From Shewanella piezotolerans WP3 (GTDB lineage: Bacteria; Pseudomonadota; Gammaproteobacteria; Enterobacterales; Shewanellaceae): a DNA stretch of 64,000 bases. The notes under the pieces were generated by a model, which was not told where the DNA came from, made no database searches, and saw only the letters and a list, made by a program, of their open reading frames with translations. Location of the stretch: assembly GCF_000014885.1 (NCBI RefSeq), contig NC_011566.1, positions 3,515,501 through 3,579,500 on the forward strand. Reading direction: 5' to 3'. This document shows, piece after piece, positions 54,526-63,741 of this stretch; positions within the stretch are counted from its first letter, which is position 1, and each line of letters starts with the position of its first letter. The position numbers were made by a program, and so were the translations under genes.

Positions 54526-55683
54526 TTACAAAATAGCGCCGGCATTTTCATCTAGTAAACGACGAGAAATAATCAAACGCATAATTTCGTTTGTTCCTTC
54601 TAGGATCTGATGCACTCGAACGTCACGTACATGGCGCTCTAATGGGTATTCTCGAATATAACCGTAACCACCGTGGATCTGCAGCGCTGCGTCACACACT
54701 TGGAAACCAATATCAGTCGCGAAACGTTTGGCCATGGCGCAATATGCCGTCGCTTCTGGATCTTGTTGATCCAGTTTGAAGGCGGCTAAACGTACCAGTT
54801 GTCTTGCTGCAACCAGTTCTGTTGCCATATCGGCTAATTTAAACTGCAACGCTTGAAAGGCTGCTAAAGGTTTACCGAACTGTTTACGCTCATTCATGTA
54901 TCCAGTTGCACGCTCTAGTGCTGCTTGTGCAGTACCAATTGAACAAGTGGCAATATTGATTCGACCACCATCAAGTCCCTTCATTGCGAAGGTAAAACCT
55001 TGCCCCTCTTCACCCAGAAGATTGCTTGCTGGTACGCGTACATTGTCAAAGGTGATTTGGCGAGTTGGCTGTGCGTTCCAGCCCATCTTATCTTCCGCTT
55101 TGCCATAGCTCACGCCATCTGCGTCTGCAGCAATAGCAATTGCAGAGATCCCTTTAGGACCAGCTTCACCGGTACGGCACATCACCACCAACATTTCGGT
55201 TGCGCCAGCACCCGAGATAAACACTTTAGAGCCTGAGATCAGGTAATCATCACCATCACGTACCGCTTTGGTTTGCAGTGATGCCGCGTCGCTACCTGCG
55301 CCCGGCTCCGTTAAGCAGTACGACGCCAGTTTTTCACCCGTGGTGAGTTGCTCAGACCATTCGTCACGTAATGTTTGCGAGCCAAAGCTAGTGACCATCC
55401 AAGTGGCCATATTGTGAATGGTTAGCATTGCGGTAGTGGCTGTACAGCCCATCGCTAGCTGCTCAAAAATAATCGATGAATCAAGCCGTGATAAGCCCAT
55501 ACCACCTTCTGATTCTGGCGAATATAGTGAGCAGAATCCTAGCTCACCCGCTTTTTGAATGACATCTTTAGGAAAGTGATGCTCTTCATCCCACTTGGCT
55601 GCAAAAGGGGCTAACTCTTCGGTAGAAAACTGCTGTGCAAGATCTGCAAACTGGCGCTGGTCTTCATTAAGATTGAAATCCAT
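54526..55683 (-). CDS. Acyl-CoA dehydrogenase, likely isobutyryl/2-methylbutyryl-CoA
   Basis: A 385-residue flavin acyl-CoA dehydrogenase: YCLTEPGAGSDAAS, FISGAGATEMLVVMCR, NIATCSIGTAQAALERA, GGYGYIREYPLERHVRDVRV, and the C-terminal LEGTNEIMR with the catalytic Glu. Operon context points to isobutyryl-CoA and 2-methylbutyryl-CoA as substrates (ivdC position). 47 bp upstream of the hydratase. Confidence 0.9.
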   Translation of the reverse strand: MDFNLNEDQRQFADLAQQFSTEELAPFAAKWDEEHHFPKDVIQKAGELGFCSLYSPESEGGMGLSRLDSSIIFEQLAMGCTATTAMLTIHNMATWMVTSFGSQTLRDEWSEQLTTGEKLASYCLTEPGAGSDAASLQTKAVRDGDDYLISGSKVFISGAGATEMLVVMCRTGEAGPKGISAIAIAADADGVSYGKAEDKMGWNAQPTRQITFDNVRVPASNLLGEEGQGFTFAMKGLDGGRINIATCSIGTAQAALERATGYMNERKQFGKPLAAFQALQFKLADMATELVAARQLVRLAAFKLDQQDPEATAYCAMAKRFATDIGFQVCDAALQIHGGYGYIREYPLERHVRDVRVHQILEGTNEIMRLIISRRLLDENAGAIL

Positions 55684-55854
55684 CTGAATACTCCTGTTGT
55701 ACTTACTACAATACTGTCTATTGCCTTTATGATTGCTGCTGCAATATTAGGCTAAGGGTCTTTAGCTAGCAGATGTGTATGTCACCCGCTGCTGACCTCT
55801 ATTCATTATTAAAGGGTTCGTTTGCTAGGCTGTAAAGCGGCGCTCTAAACGAAC

Positions 55855-55879
55855 ATTGCCACCTCATTGAGGTGGCAAT
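55855..55879 (-). promoter_or_regulatory. Perfect intercistronic hairpin between mmsA and the dehydrogenase
   Basis: ATTGCCACCTCA-T-TGAGGTGGCAAT, perfect 12-bp arms, in the 208-bp gap after mmsA. No T run follows, so it may be a processing or stability hairpin that sets the ratio of upstream to downstream mRNA. Confidence 0.55.
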
Positions 55880-55891
55880 TAACTTTGGGTT

Positions 55892-57391
55892 CTACTTAAG
55901 ATCAATGGTCATGTTTGGCGCTGATGCCACGGCGATGTCTGATTCAAACCAGCGTGCAGTAATTGTCTTAGTTTCAGTGTAAAAACGCACAGCTTGCTTA
56001 CCGTAAGCATGTTGATCGCCGTAGAAACTGCCCTTCCAACCAGTGAATGAGAAAAAAGGTAGCGGCACTGGAATTGGGACATTAATCCCCACTTGGCCAA
56101 CTTCAATTTCATGTTGATATTTACGCGCTGCAGCACCACTGGCGGTAAAGATTGAAGTACCGTTGCCGTATGGGCTGTCGTTGACTATCGCAATCGCATC
56201 TTCCAGCGTTTCAGCATTCATGCAACAAAGTACTGGTCCAAAAATCTCCTCTTTGTAGATGCTCATATCTGTGGTGACTTTATCGAACATGGTAGGACCT
56301 ACCCAGTTACCAGACTCATGACCTTCAACGGTGAAGTTTGTGCCATCAAGTAAACAGTCTGCGCCCTCTTCGATACCTTGGGCGATTAGACCGACTACAC
56401 GCTGCTTAGCTGCCGGACTAATGACAGGACCGTAAGCAGCATCTTTGTCATTCCAAAGACCAGGCTTAACCTTAGCGATCGCTTCTTTAAGTTCTGGGAT
56501 CCACTCTTTCGCTGCGCCAACAAAGACCGCAACCGAAAGTGCCATACAGCGTTGACCTGCCGCCCCCACTGAAGCGCCTACTAAGTTATTAATCACTTGC
56601 TGTTTGTTAGCATCAGGCATAATCACGCAGTGGTTTTTTGCACCGGCAAATGCTTGTACGCGCTTAAGGTTATCAGTGCCCGTTTTATAGATGTACTGAC
56701 CAACATTCACCGACCCCACAAATGAGATAGCTTTGATATCTGGATGACGCAGAACAATATCAACTGCAGTCTTATCACCGTGAATTAGCTGTACCACACC
56801 TTTTGGTGCGCCCGCTTGTTCAAACAGCTCTATGAGTCGTTGCGGCGTCATAGGATCTTGCTCAGATGGCTTAAGAATAAAGGTGTTACCACAAGCAATC
56901 GCCAACGGGAACATCCATAACGGGATCATCGCTGGGAAGTTAAATGGAGTGATACCAGCACAAACGCCTAGAGGTTGGGTGTAGCTATAGGTGTCAATTG
57001 AACGGGCAACGTTTTCAACGGTTTCGCCCATCATCATAGAAGCGATGTTACATGCATGTTCGGCAACTTCGATACCACGCCAAACATCACCTTTTGCATC
57101 ATCGAAGGTTTTACCCGTCTCTTGTGCGAGGATGGTTGCAATCTCGTCGTGGTGTTCTTTTAGCAAATGTTGGTACCTAAGCATCACGCGAGCACGCTCT
57201 GATACTGGTACCTCTTTCCAGCTACTAAATGCTGCTTTTGCACTGGCTATCGCCGTTTCAACTTCACTGGGAAGTGCTGCATTTACAACGGCTATTGTTT
57301 CGTTATTAGCTGGGTTGGTTACGGCGATCTGCTGCTCGCCATTACCTAGAATCCATTCGCCATCGATGTAGTGCTTAACTTGAGTGGTCAT
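55892..57391 (-). CDS. mmsA: MmsA, CoA-acylating methylmalonate-semialdehyde dehydrogenase
   Basis: A 499-residue aldehyde dehydrogenase: GVCAGITPFNFPAMIPLWMF, FVGSVNVGQYIY, GQRCMALSVAVFVG with the catalytic Cys, and NPANNETIAVVNAA near the start. The methylmalonate-semialdehyde branch converts the aldehyde to propionyl-CoA with CoA and NAD. ATG 57391 (MTTQVKHYIDGEW) has AGGA 7 bp upstream. The longer frame to 57412 lacks a better site. Second gene of the operon. Confidence 0.94.
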   Translation of the reverse strand: MTTQVKHYIDGEWILGNGEQQIAVTNPANNETIAVVNAALPSEVETAIASAKAAFSSWKEVPVSERARVMLRYQHLLKEHHDEIATILAQETGKTFDDAKGDVWRGIEVAEHACNIASMMMGETVENVARSIDTYSYTQPLGVCAGITPFNFPAMIPLWMFPLAIACGNTFILKPSEQDPMTPQRLIELFEQAGAPKGVVQLIHGDKTAVDIVLRHPDIKAISFVGSVNVGQYIYKTGTDNLKRVQAFAGAKNHCVIMPDANKQQVINNLVGASVGAAGQRCMALSVAVFVGAAKEWIPELKEAIAKVKPGLWNDKDAAYGPVISPAAKQRVVGLIAQGIEEGADCLLDGTNFTVEGHESGNWVGPTMFDKVTTDMSIYKEEIFGPVLCCMNAETLEDAIAIVNDSPYGNGTSIFTASGAAARKYQHEIEVGQVGINVPIPVPLPFFSFTGWKGSFYGDQHAYGKQAVRFYTETKTITARWFESDIAVASAPNMTIDLK

Positions 57392-57473
57392 ATCGCTTCC
57401 TATTTTCATCATCTATTTGAGGTAGTGATGAGCAAAATGATGATTTAACTACCGCCTTTATTATTTTGTTTTA

Positions 57474-57504
57474 CAAGCTAGCGCTGGAGTACAAAGCTAG
57501 CTTG
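57474..57504 (-). promoter_or_regulatory. Intercistronic hairpin between the thiolase gene and mmsA
   Basis: CAAGCTAGC (57474-57482) pairs with GCTAGCTTG (57496-57504) around a 13-nt loop. It lies in the 177-bp gap between the first two genes of the operon. Confidence 0.5.
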
Positions 57505-57568
57505 CAGGCTGTTAGTTAAATCGAGTCTTGTTGATTACTAATATTCAATCTGTACTTCGCAATAGCAC

Positions 57569-58759
57569 TTAAAGCTCAATTGCCATTGCTGTAGCTTCGC
57601 CGCCGCCAATACACAGTGACGCCACGCCTTTAGACAGGCCGCGTGCTTTTAGCGCATGGATAAGGGTAACGAGCAAGCGTGCGCCAGAGCAGCCAATCGG
57701 ATGGCCAAGTGCACAGGCGCCGCCATTAACGTTGACTTTATTTATGTCGAGTCCAAGCTCTGAAACGGCCAACATGGTCACCATGGCAAAGGCTTCGTTG
57801 ATCTCAAACAGATCAACCTCATCTTTGCTCCAACTGACTTTATCTAACAGTTTATTCATCGCACCAACTGGCGCAGTAGTGAACATTGAAGGTTCTTGAG
57901 CGTGGGTAGTGTGACCTTTGATAGTAGCCATCACTTCTAATTTAAGCTCGCTCGCCTGTGCGCGGGTCATTAGCATTAACGCTGCAGCACCATCTGAAAT
58001 AGAGCTAGAGTTAGCAGCTGTAATGGTGCCATCTTTGGCAAATGCTGCTCGTAGTGTTGGGATTTTATCTGGTCGGGCGTTACCTGGCTGTTCATCGGTA
58101 TCAACCACAACATCGCCGCGGCGATTTGCAACTGTTACAGGCGTAATTTCAGCATTGAACGCGCCAGCTGCGATAGCATTGTTAGCTTTTTCTAGCGAAC
58201 TGAGCGCAAAGCCATCCATTTGCTCACGTGTTAAATTAAAATCATCAGCTGTGTTTTGGGCAAAGGTGCCCATTGCACCGCCGGTGTAAGCATCTTCTAG
58301 TCCATCAAGGAACATATGGTCTAACACTTTACCATGACCCATGCGCATACCGCCGCGGGCTTTATCTAGCAGATAAGGCGCTTGGCTCATGTTTTCCATC
58401 CCGCCAGCAATCACCACGTTGGCGCTGCCCGCTTTAATTAAATCATGCGCAAGCATCACGGTTTTCATACCAGAACCACAAACTTTGTTCACTGTGGTTG
58501 CACCAACCGATAGCGGTAACTCAGCGCCAAGAGTCGCTTGACGTGCAGGCGCTTGACCAAGACCTGCTGGCAGTACACAGCCCATTAGTACTTCGTCAAC
58601 CTGCTCACCCGCTAAGCCACTGTGCTGCATCAGACCTTTAATCGCAGTTGCCGCCAATTTTGGAGAAGCGACTGTTGCAAGCGCCCCTTGGAATCCACCC
58701 ATAGGTGTGCGTTTAGCTGCAACTATTACAATATCTTGGTTTGACAGATCTGAACTCAT
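57569..58759 (-). CDS. Acetyl-CoA acetyltransferase (thiolase)
   Basis: A 396-residue degradative thiolase: VNKVCGSGMKTVMLAH (acyl-binding Cys), GGMENMSQAPYLLDKARGG, NEAFAMV (His region), and GGACALGHPIGCSGARL with the second Cys. First gene of the operon, so it should cleave 2-methylacetoacetyl-CoA and acetoacetyl-CoA (ivdA position in S. oneidensis; atoB-like). GGAG lies before the ATG. A LiuR-like site lies ~190 bp upstream. Confidence 0.9.
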   Translation of the reverse strand: MSSDLSNQDIVIVAAKRTPMGGFQGALATVASPKLAATAIKGLMQHSGLAGEQVDEVLMGCVLPAGLGQAPARQATLGAELPLSVGATTVNKVCGSGMKTVMLAHDLIKAGSANVVIAGGMENMSQAPYLLDKARGGMRMGHGKVLDHMFLDGLEDAYTGGAMGTFAQNTADDFNLTREQMDGFALSSLEKANNAIAAGAFNAEITPVTVANRRGDVVVDTDEQPGNARPDKIPTLRAAFAKDGTITAANSSSISDGAAALMLMTRAQASELKLEVMATIKGHTTHAQEPSMFTTAPVGAMNKLLDKVSWSKDEVDLFEINEAFAMVTMLAVSELGLDINKVNVNGGACALGHPIGCSGARLLVTLIHALKARGLSKGVASLCIGGGEATAMAIEL

Positions 58760-58949
58760 ACATACTCCAGTAATACTTTAGGACTTATTCTTTGCAAGAA
58801 CAGTGCTCAACACTGTGTAAACATCAACTTAAAAACACGTATTAACAACGACTTAAAATCAATTTGATTTCACATCATTTGCTAACCATTGATGTCACAT
58901 CCATTTTTCGCCAAATGTGATCTCGCTCAACATTTCCACACTGTGACGT

Positions 58950-58965
58950 TTACGCGAACGTAAAG
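58950..58965 (-). promoter_or_regulatory. LiuR-like operator upstream of the branched-chain operon
   Basis: TTTACG-CGAA-CGTAAA is a perfect inverted repeat in the context GACGTTTACGCGAACGTAAAGC. It fits the TTTACGTAAACG-type motif known for LiuR, the MerR-family regulator of ivd and liu genes in Shewanella. LiuR itself is not in the window. Confidence 0.6.
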
Positions 58966-59210
58966 CAAGTGTTAGCTGGTCAAACATCTACCAAAGTATT
59001 AGCTGATAATGTCACTTTGCATTTACAGGGCTATATAGCCGTTCTAAAAGATACAGGATTCAGTAGCAGTTTAATGGGCTTTAATTAAGGCATTGATTGC
59101 CATTAATGGTCGTTCCCCTAGTAAAAACCACAGAGTAGAGTCCTTGCTCTTATATTAAGAACAGCCCATTGCAGAAGACTTTATTCCAGCCCACTTCGTT
59201 GTAGCACTAA

Positions 59211-59240
59211 CTTAAAAGGGAATAACCATTTTTCATTAAT
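59211..59240 (-). repeat. Fragment of the MITE core
   Basis: CTTAAAAGGGAATAACCATT on the plus strand is the reverse complement of the core (AATGGTTATTCCCTTTTAA) found inside the family A elements. No TACCAAT ends are near, so this is probably a relic. Confidence 0.4.
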
Positions 59241-60222
59241 GCCCCTAGAATTGAACTGGCTCAATGTCTCTGAAACGAGCATCTTCAAGTAGTACGGTGA
59301 TCTGCTTTGCCCCTTCATTGTAAAAGCTTGCTAATCGGTAGCTGAATAGCCTAAGAAAATCCCCAACAAGTACTTTGCGATAAAAAATGCCATCGGTTCA
59401 CTTTCTCTCAAAAATCACGACTGAGTTGCCCCGTTTTTTAAAATCGATGATAGCAAAATAAAGCGACATTTTTATCCACTTCATAAAGCCACTAAACAGA
59501 ACTGCAAGGTGCATTTTTTGCTGCTAAAAAACTGATGTTTTTTACACTTCCCACAAGCAAACTCTATGCATTCTTGTAGCATCGAGCTTTTTAGGAAAAT
59601 CATCAGCAAACCGCAGCACAGCTCAGCAAGCGTCAGCTAACATCAGCTAATATCAGCAACAAAACACCTCAGGATACGGTGATTTGACGATATAGCATTA
59701 AAGAGATGGTTATCAAATCCGGTGATTACTTTTAAGTCTAAATCTAATAGCAGAGCTTACTGCTACAAGCCAAACAGTTAACCGACAATCAACAACTTTT
59801 ATGCTAGCTGCACAAGCCATCAGTTAATACAAGCCCTCAAAAATACTGAACACAGACAAAATTAAATCAAAAAACGACTCAGAGTGAATATTAATTCACA
59901 ACAAATGATTGGAGAGGTTATACAGCAAGAGACAGTAATTGCTGATATACCTTATTGTTTTTGCCAGTTCAAATACTGAAACAATTGAGTTTGAAAACGT
60001 TATTAGTTTTTCGCTTTTAACTCATCAAAGTTTAAGCTAAATGATAAAACGAACAAAAAAACTAATCAAACCCAACCACTTATAGCAGCTTGAATTATTT
60101 TCAGGTTGATATTCTATATATTGAAAACGCCCTATCCTCATTGTTAAGGTCGCCGCACCAAAGTAAGTTTAAAGCATAAAAAATCATCATGCTTTGGATA
60201 TAATAAATAAAGGAACTGAATT

Positions 60223-63200
60223 TTGAATAATCACAATGGAAGCATTTTTAAGCAATCGCTAGTCGCAAGTGCTTTAGCCGCGATATTATGTATCAATCCG
60301 GTCTATGCCGCCGATAAAGTCAATGGTGCAGTTGTAGGCCAGGTCGCACTGGAATCTGGCACTTCACTTGCAAATGTAACGATTAAACTGAAGCACAATG
60401 CTAAAGGGATCACTCGAACCGTTACATCTGATGAAAACGGCCGCTTTAACCTAAAGGGATTACCGCGAGGAAAATATACCGCTACCTTTTCTAAGGCGGG
60501 TTATGATTCTGTAACCGATACCGCTGTGACAGTCACTGCAGGGAGTAGTCTCACTTTCAATGTTGAATTATTGCCTGAGAGTGATGTGGAACGTATTCAA
60601 ATTGTCGGTGCATCAATCCAAAGAATTGACATGGCGAACAGTCAAGATGCGATCCACCTCTCAGCTGAAGAGTTAGATTCTTTACCTGTTGCGCAAGACT
60701 TAACATCAGTTGCGCTATTATCGCCGACAAGTTCTGTTGCGGCTGGAGCTGGTACTTATGGCCGCTTGGCCTCCTTCAATGGCTCGTCCGTTGCTGAGAA
60801 TGGCTATTTTATGAATGGCATGAATATCACCGATATTCGCAAAGGCCTTGGTAATGTCGCCTTTCCATGGGAAGCTATCGCGCAAACCAGTGTGATTACT
60901 GGCGGTGTTCCTGCTCAATATGGGCAATTTATCGGTGGAGTGACTAACGTCACCTCAAAAACCGGCACCAATGAGTTTGAGTTTGGCGCATCGGCCATCT
61001 ACACCCCTGGCGACCTTGCTAGTCAAGCCCCTGATATTTGGCGCTATGACAATGATTTAAACGCCCAAAGTGAGCATGATCTTTACCTCAGTACATTTAA
61101 TGGGGAAGACTCAATCACCACCCAAAACTATAATGTCTGGGCCAGTGGGCCTATCATCGAAGATAAATTATTCTTCTACGCACTACTTAACCCGAAGCGT
61201 AAAGAAACTCGCTACGCCAATACCTCAACCATCACCAAAAAAGAAAAGGACTACAATTATTGGTTTGCCAGTGTCGATTGGTACTTAACTGAAAACCACA
61301 GTTTTCTTGTAACCGCTTTTAGTAATGAAACAGAGCAGGAAAAACGCAATGCAGATTATAACTATAATCCTGCAGGTGGCGATCAGTCATACCGAGATGG
61401 CGATTGGAGCGATGCTTCGGTGTACAAATCAGGTGGTTCTATGTGGTCAGCGAGTTATACAGGGCTTATCACTGACGATCTCACTATTACCGCTCAGTAC
61501 GGTGTTACAGAGCAAGATGAATCGAATGTCAATCCACGAAACGATTTAAGCGCAGTTTATGACCGCCGCTACAACAGACGAGAAAATTTGGGTGACTGGG
61601 TCACACGCACAGGTACAACAAACACGCAAGACGAACGCACTCAGTATCGAATCGACGCCGAATGGATTGTAGGCGATCATGCCATTAGTTTTGGCTATAG
61701 CGATGAAAATATCACTACCGATGATGTTTACAATTATTCAGGCCCGAATGGGATGTATTATTACCTTTACGATGCAGACCAAAGTGATGTTAATCGTTAC
61801 CCTGAACTACAACTTGGTGTTGAGTGGGCTTGGTCTAAAGAGTTTAGAAAATCAGGCAGTACAGAACAAAATTACCGCGCAGTTTATATCGAAGATATAT
61901 GGTCAGTTACTGACGAAGTCACTGTTAGCCTAGGGGTGAGAAACAGTAATTTTGACGCCTATACGGGTGAAGGTGAAAAATATGTCGATATGACAGATCA
62001 ATGGGCACCACGCATCAGTATTAATTACGATCTGTTTGGTGAAGGGCACACTAAGCTATTTGCCAACTATGGCCGTTACTTTATGCCTATCTCACCAAAT
62101 ACTAGCGTGCGTATGACGGTACCTGAAGTAAACCAGCGCCATTATGCAAAACTCATTGGATTTGATGAAACCACCAATACTCCTATCACTGGCGAAGATT
62201 TCAGGTTTAGTGACTATGGCGACGGAACCATAGCCCAACCCGCATCGACTTTTGTTAGTGCTGGTGTTGATCCAATGTACAGTGATGAATACTCGATCGG
62301 TGCTCAGCACACAATAAACGAAGACTGGATGGTTGGTATTCAATTTAAGTACAACAAGTTACTCTCTAGCCTTGAAGACACTAATATGTCTTACGCTATT
62401 AAGCAGTGGGCAGCGGCTAACCCCGTAGAAGCTGATAAGCTTAGAGAGCAAGGACTAGATGTTGATTCAAATAACTTAGCACTAGTGCTCAATCCAGGCC
62501 AAGACGCCAAACTTGCCTACGATATGGACGGCGACGGTTCTGTTGGTAGCAGTGAGTATGTTAATTTAGGTGATCTAGGTTTACCGAAAGCTGAGCGCAC
62601 ATATAAAGCTATTGAGTTAACTCTTGAGGGCAATCCTAATGAAGATTCTAGAATCAATTTCTCTTATGTTTATTCTGAATCTAAGGGCTCGACAGAAGGT
62701 TTAGTCAGTGGCACGGATGTGCAGGCCGATCCTGGTTGGGCTTCAGCCTTTGATTACCCGGAACTTGAAGATAATGCCTATGGTTATACCTCTAATGATA
62801 TGCCGCATAAATTCAAGCTTTACGGCAGCTATGACGTCACTGATTCACTGAGCTTAGGTTTTAATGCTTATGCGCAAGCAGGCCGTCCAATCAACAAGCT
62901 TGGATACCACCCTATTGATGCCGGTTCTTGTGCACCAGAGCTTGATGTAACTGACTGCGACGAACGTAATGGTGAAGAGTTTTACTTCCAAGGCGAGGAC
63001 TCTCCTCGTGGTAGCCATGGTCATTCAGACTGGGTGTATAACCTAGATTTAAGTGCGGCTTATTATGTTGATATGGATGATTACGGCCAACTGAAATTTA
63101 AAGCATCTGTCTACAACGTATTTGATTTCGATACCCCTACATCTTATAACGATGTTGCTGAACTGGCACCCGATGATGAAGGTGTTAGTGAACTGAACCT

Positions 63201-63270
63201 TAATTACCGTTCACCAACAGCATTTCAAACTCCACGTTATGTTCAGCTGAGCGTACGTTACGATTTCTAA
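60223..63270 (+). CDS. Oar-like TonB-dependent receptor with carboxypeptidase-regulatory-like domain
   Basis: A 1015-residue outer-membrane receptor. The TTG start has AAAGGA 8 bp upstream and gives a signal ending NPVYA-ADK. Residues ~34-115 are a carboxypeptidase regulatory-like domain (GAVVGQVALESGTSLANVTI ... GRFNLKGLPRGKYTATFSKAGY). The plug follows with GSSVAENGYFMNGMN and GGVPAQYGQFIGGVTNVTSK, then a ~22-strand barrel ending YVQLSVRYDF. A calcium EF-hand-like loop DMDGDGSVGSSE lies at residues 767-778. Such receptors take up peptides, glycans or other large ligands; the ligand is unknown. It stands alone. Confidence 0.88.
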   Translation: MNNHNGSIFKQSLVASALAAILCINPVYAADKVNGAVVGQVALESGTSLANVTIKLKHNAKGITRTVTSDENGRFNLKGLPRGKYTATFSKAGYDSVTDTAVTVTAGSSLTFNVELLPESDVERIQIVGASIQRIDMANSQDAIHLSAEELDSLPVAQDLTSVALLSPTSSVAAGAGTYGRLASFNGSSVAENGYFMNGMNITDIRKGLGNVAFPWEAIAQTSVITGGVPAQYGQFIGGVTNVTSKTGTNEFEFGASAIYTPGDLASQAPDIWRYDNDLNAQSEHDLYLSTFNGEDSITTQNYNVWASGPIIEDKLFFYALLNPKRKETRYANTSTITKKEKDYNYWFASVDWYLTENHSFLVTAFSNETEQEKRNADYNYNPAGGDQSYRDGDWSDASVYKSGGSMWSASYTGLITDDLTITAQYGVTEQDESNVNPRNDLSAVYDRRYNRRENLGDWVTRTGTTNTQDERTQYRIDAEWIVGDHAISFGYSDENITTDDVYNYSGPNGMYYYLYDADQSDVNRYPELQLGVEWAWSKEFRKSGSTEQNYRAVYIEDIWSVTDEVTVSLGVRNSNFDAYTGEGEKYVDMTDQWAPRISINYDLFGEGHTKLFANYGRYFMPISPNTSVRMTVPEVNQRHYAKLIGFDETTNTPITGEDFRFSDYGDGTIAQPASTFVSAGVDPMYSDEYSIGAQHTINEDWMVGIQFKYNKLLSSLEDTNMSYAIKQWAAANPVEADKLREQGLDVDSNNLALVLNPGQDAKLAYDMDGDGSVGSSEYVNLGDLGLPKAERTYKAIELTLEGNPNEDSRINFSYVYSESKGSTEGLVSGTDVQADPGWASAFDYPELEDNAYGYTSNDMPHKFKLYGSYDVTDSLSLGFNAYAQAGRPINKLGYHPIDAGSCAPELDVTDCDERNGEEFYFQGEDSPRGSHGHSDWVYNLDLSAAYYVDMDDYGQLKFKASVYNVFDFDTPTSYNDVAELAPDDEGVSELNLNYRSPTAFQTPRYVQLSVRYDF

Positions 63271-63320
63271 TGGGTTAATACATTTTCTTCCCTTAATGTA
63301 GAAGTCTAGATTAAAAAGGC

Positions 63321-63358
63321 AAAGCCCAATACAGACCTATAGCTGTATTGGGCTTTTT
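63321..63358 (+). terminator. Terminator of the TonB receptor gene
   Basis: AAAGCCCAATACAG and CTGTATTGGGCTTT form a 14-bp perfect stem with an 8-nt loop and further T bases, 51 bp after the stop. Confidence 0.9.
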
Positions 63359-63424
63359 TGTAGTGATTGCAGACATACTGCTTCATTCAGTTATGGAACA
63401 CCTCTTCGCTTAATCAACCAACAC

Positions 63425-63459
63425 AAAAAAGCCGCGACCCAATCGGGTAGCGACTTTTT
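63425..63459 (-). terminator. Terminator-like hairpin on the metA side
   Basis: AAAAAAGCCGCGACCC-AAT-CGGGTAGCGACTTTTT, a GC-rich stem with small mismatches and A/T runs on both sides. On the minus strand it lies downstream of metA, beyond a MITE copy that may have separated the two. Confidence 0.7.
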
Positions 63460-63472
63460 CAGCTAAACCTTA

Positions 63473-63734
63473 TACCAATCAGTATAACAAGTTGATCTAC
63501 TCAGAGCGTTTTTGGCACGCTAATTCAAGGCGAATAAATGACATAATGGTTATTCCCTTATGAGTTTGTTCAACGCAGAAGTAGCAAGCCAAAAACACTC
63601 CTAAAGGCGAGTTTTAGCGGCTTTGATGCTGCGTTAATGAATTTGAACGTAGAATAACTATGATCTTCATTCATTGCCTTACCTCAAAGTCGCTAAACTC
63701 TCGCTGAGCGATCAAATCTTTATACTGATTGGTA
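63473..63734. mobile_element. MITE-like element, family B long copy (262 bp)
   Basis: TACCAATCAGTATAA and TTATACTGATTGGTA ends, flanked by TTA on both sides (63470-63472 and 63735-63737). The middle contains ATGGTTATTCCCTTATGAG, the core shared with family A, and no coding capacity. The two CGCTAA hexamers at 63518-63523 and 63691-63696 bound exactly the 173 bp absent from the short copy at 19520. Confidence 0.85.
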
Positions 63735-63741
63735 TTAGCGC

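Larger units (their letters stand above)
58760..60222. other. 1.46-kb non-coding interval
   Basis: Divergent region between the ivd-type operon and the TonB receptor. It contains the LiuR-like palindrome (58950-58965), a piece of MITE core (59211-59240), and at 60199-60204 a TATAAT just before the receptor start. I found no open frame with a family or start signal, and no RNA gene. The length is unusual for a promoter region and may hide a small RNA. Confidence 0.5.
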
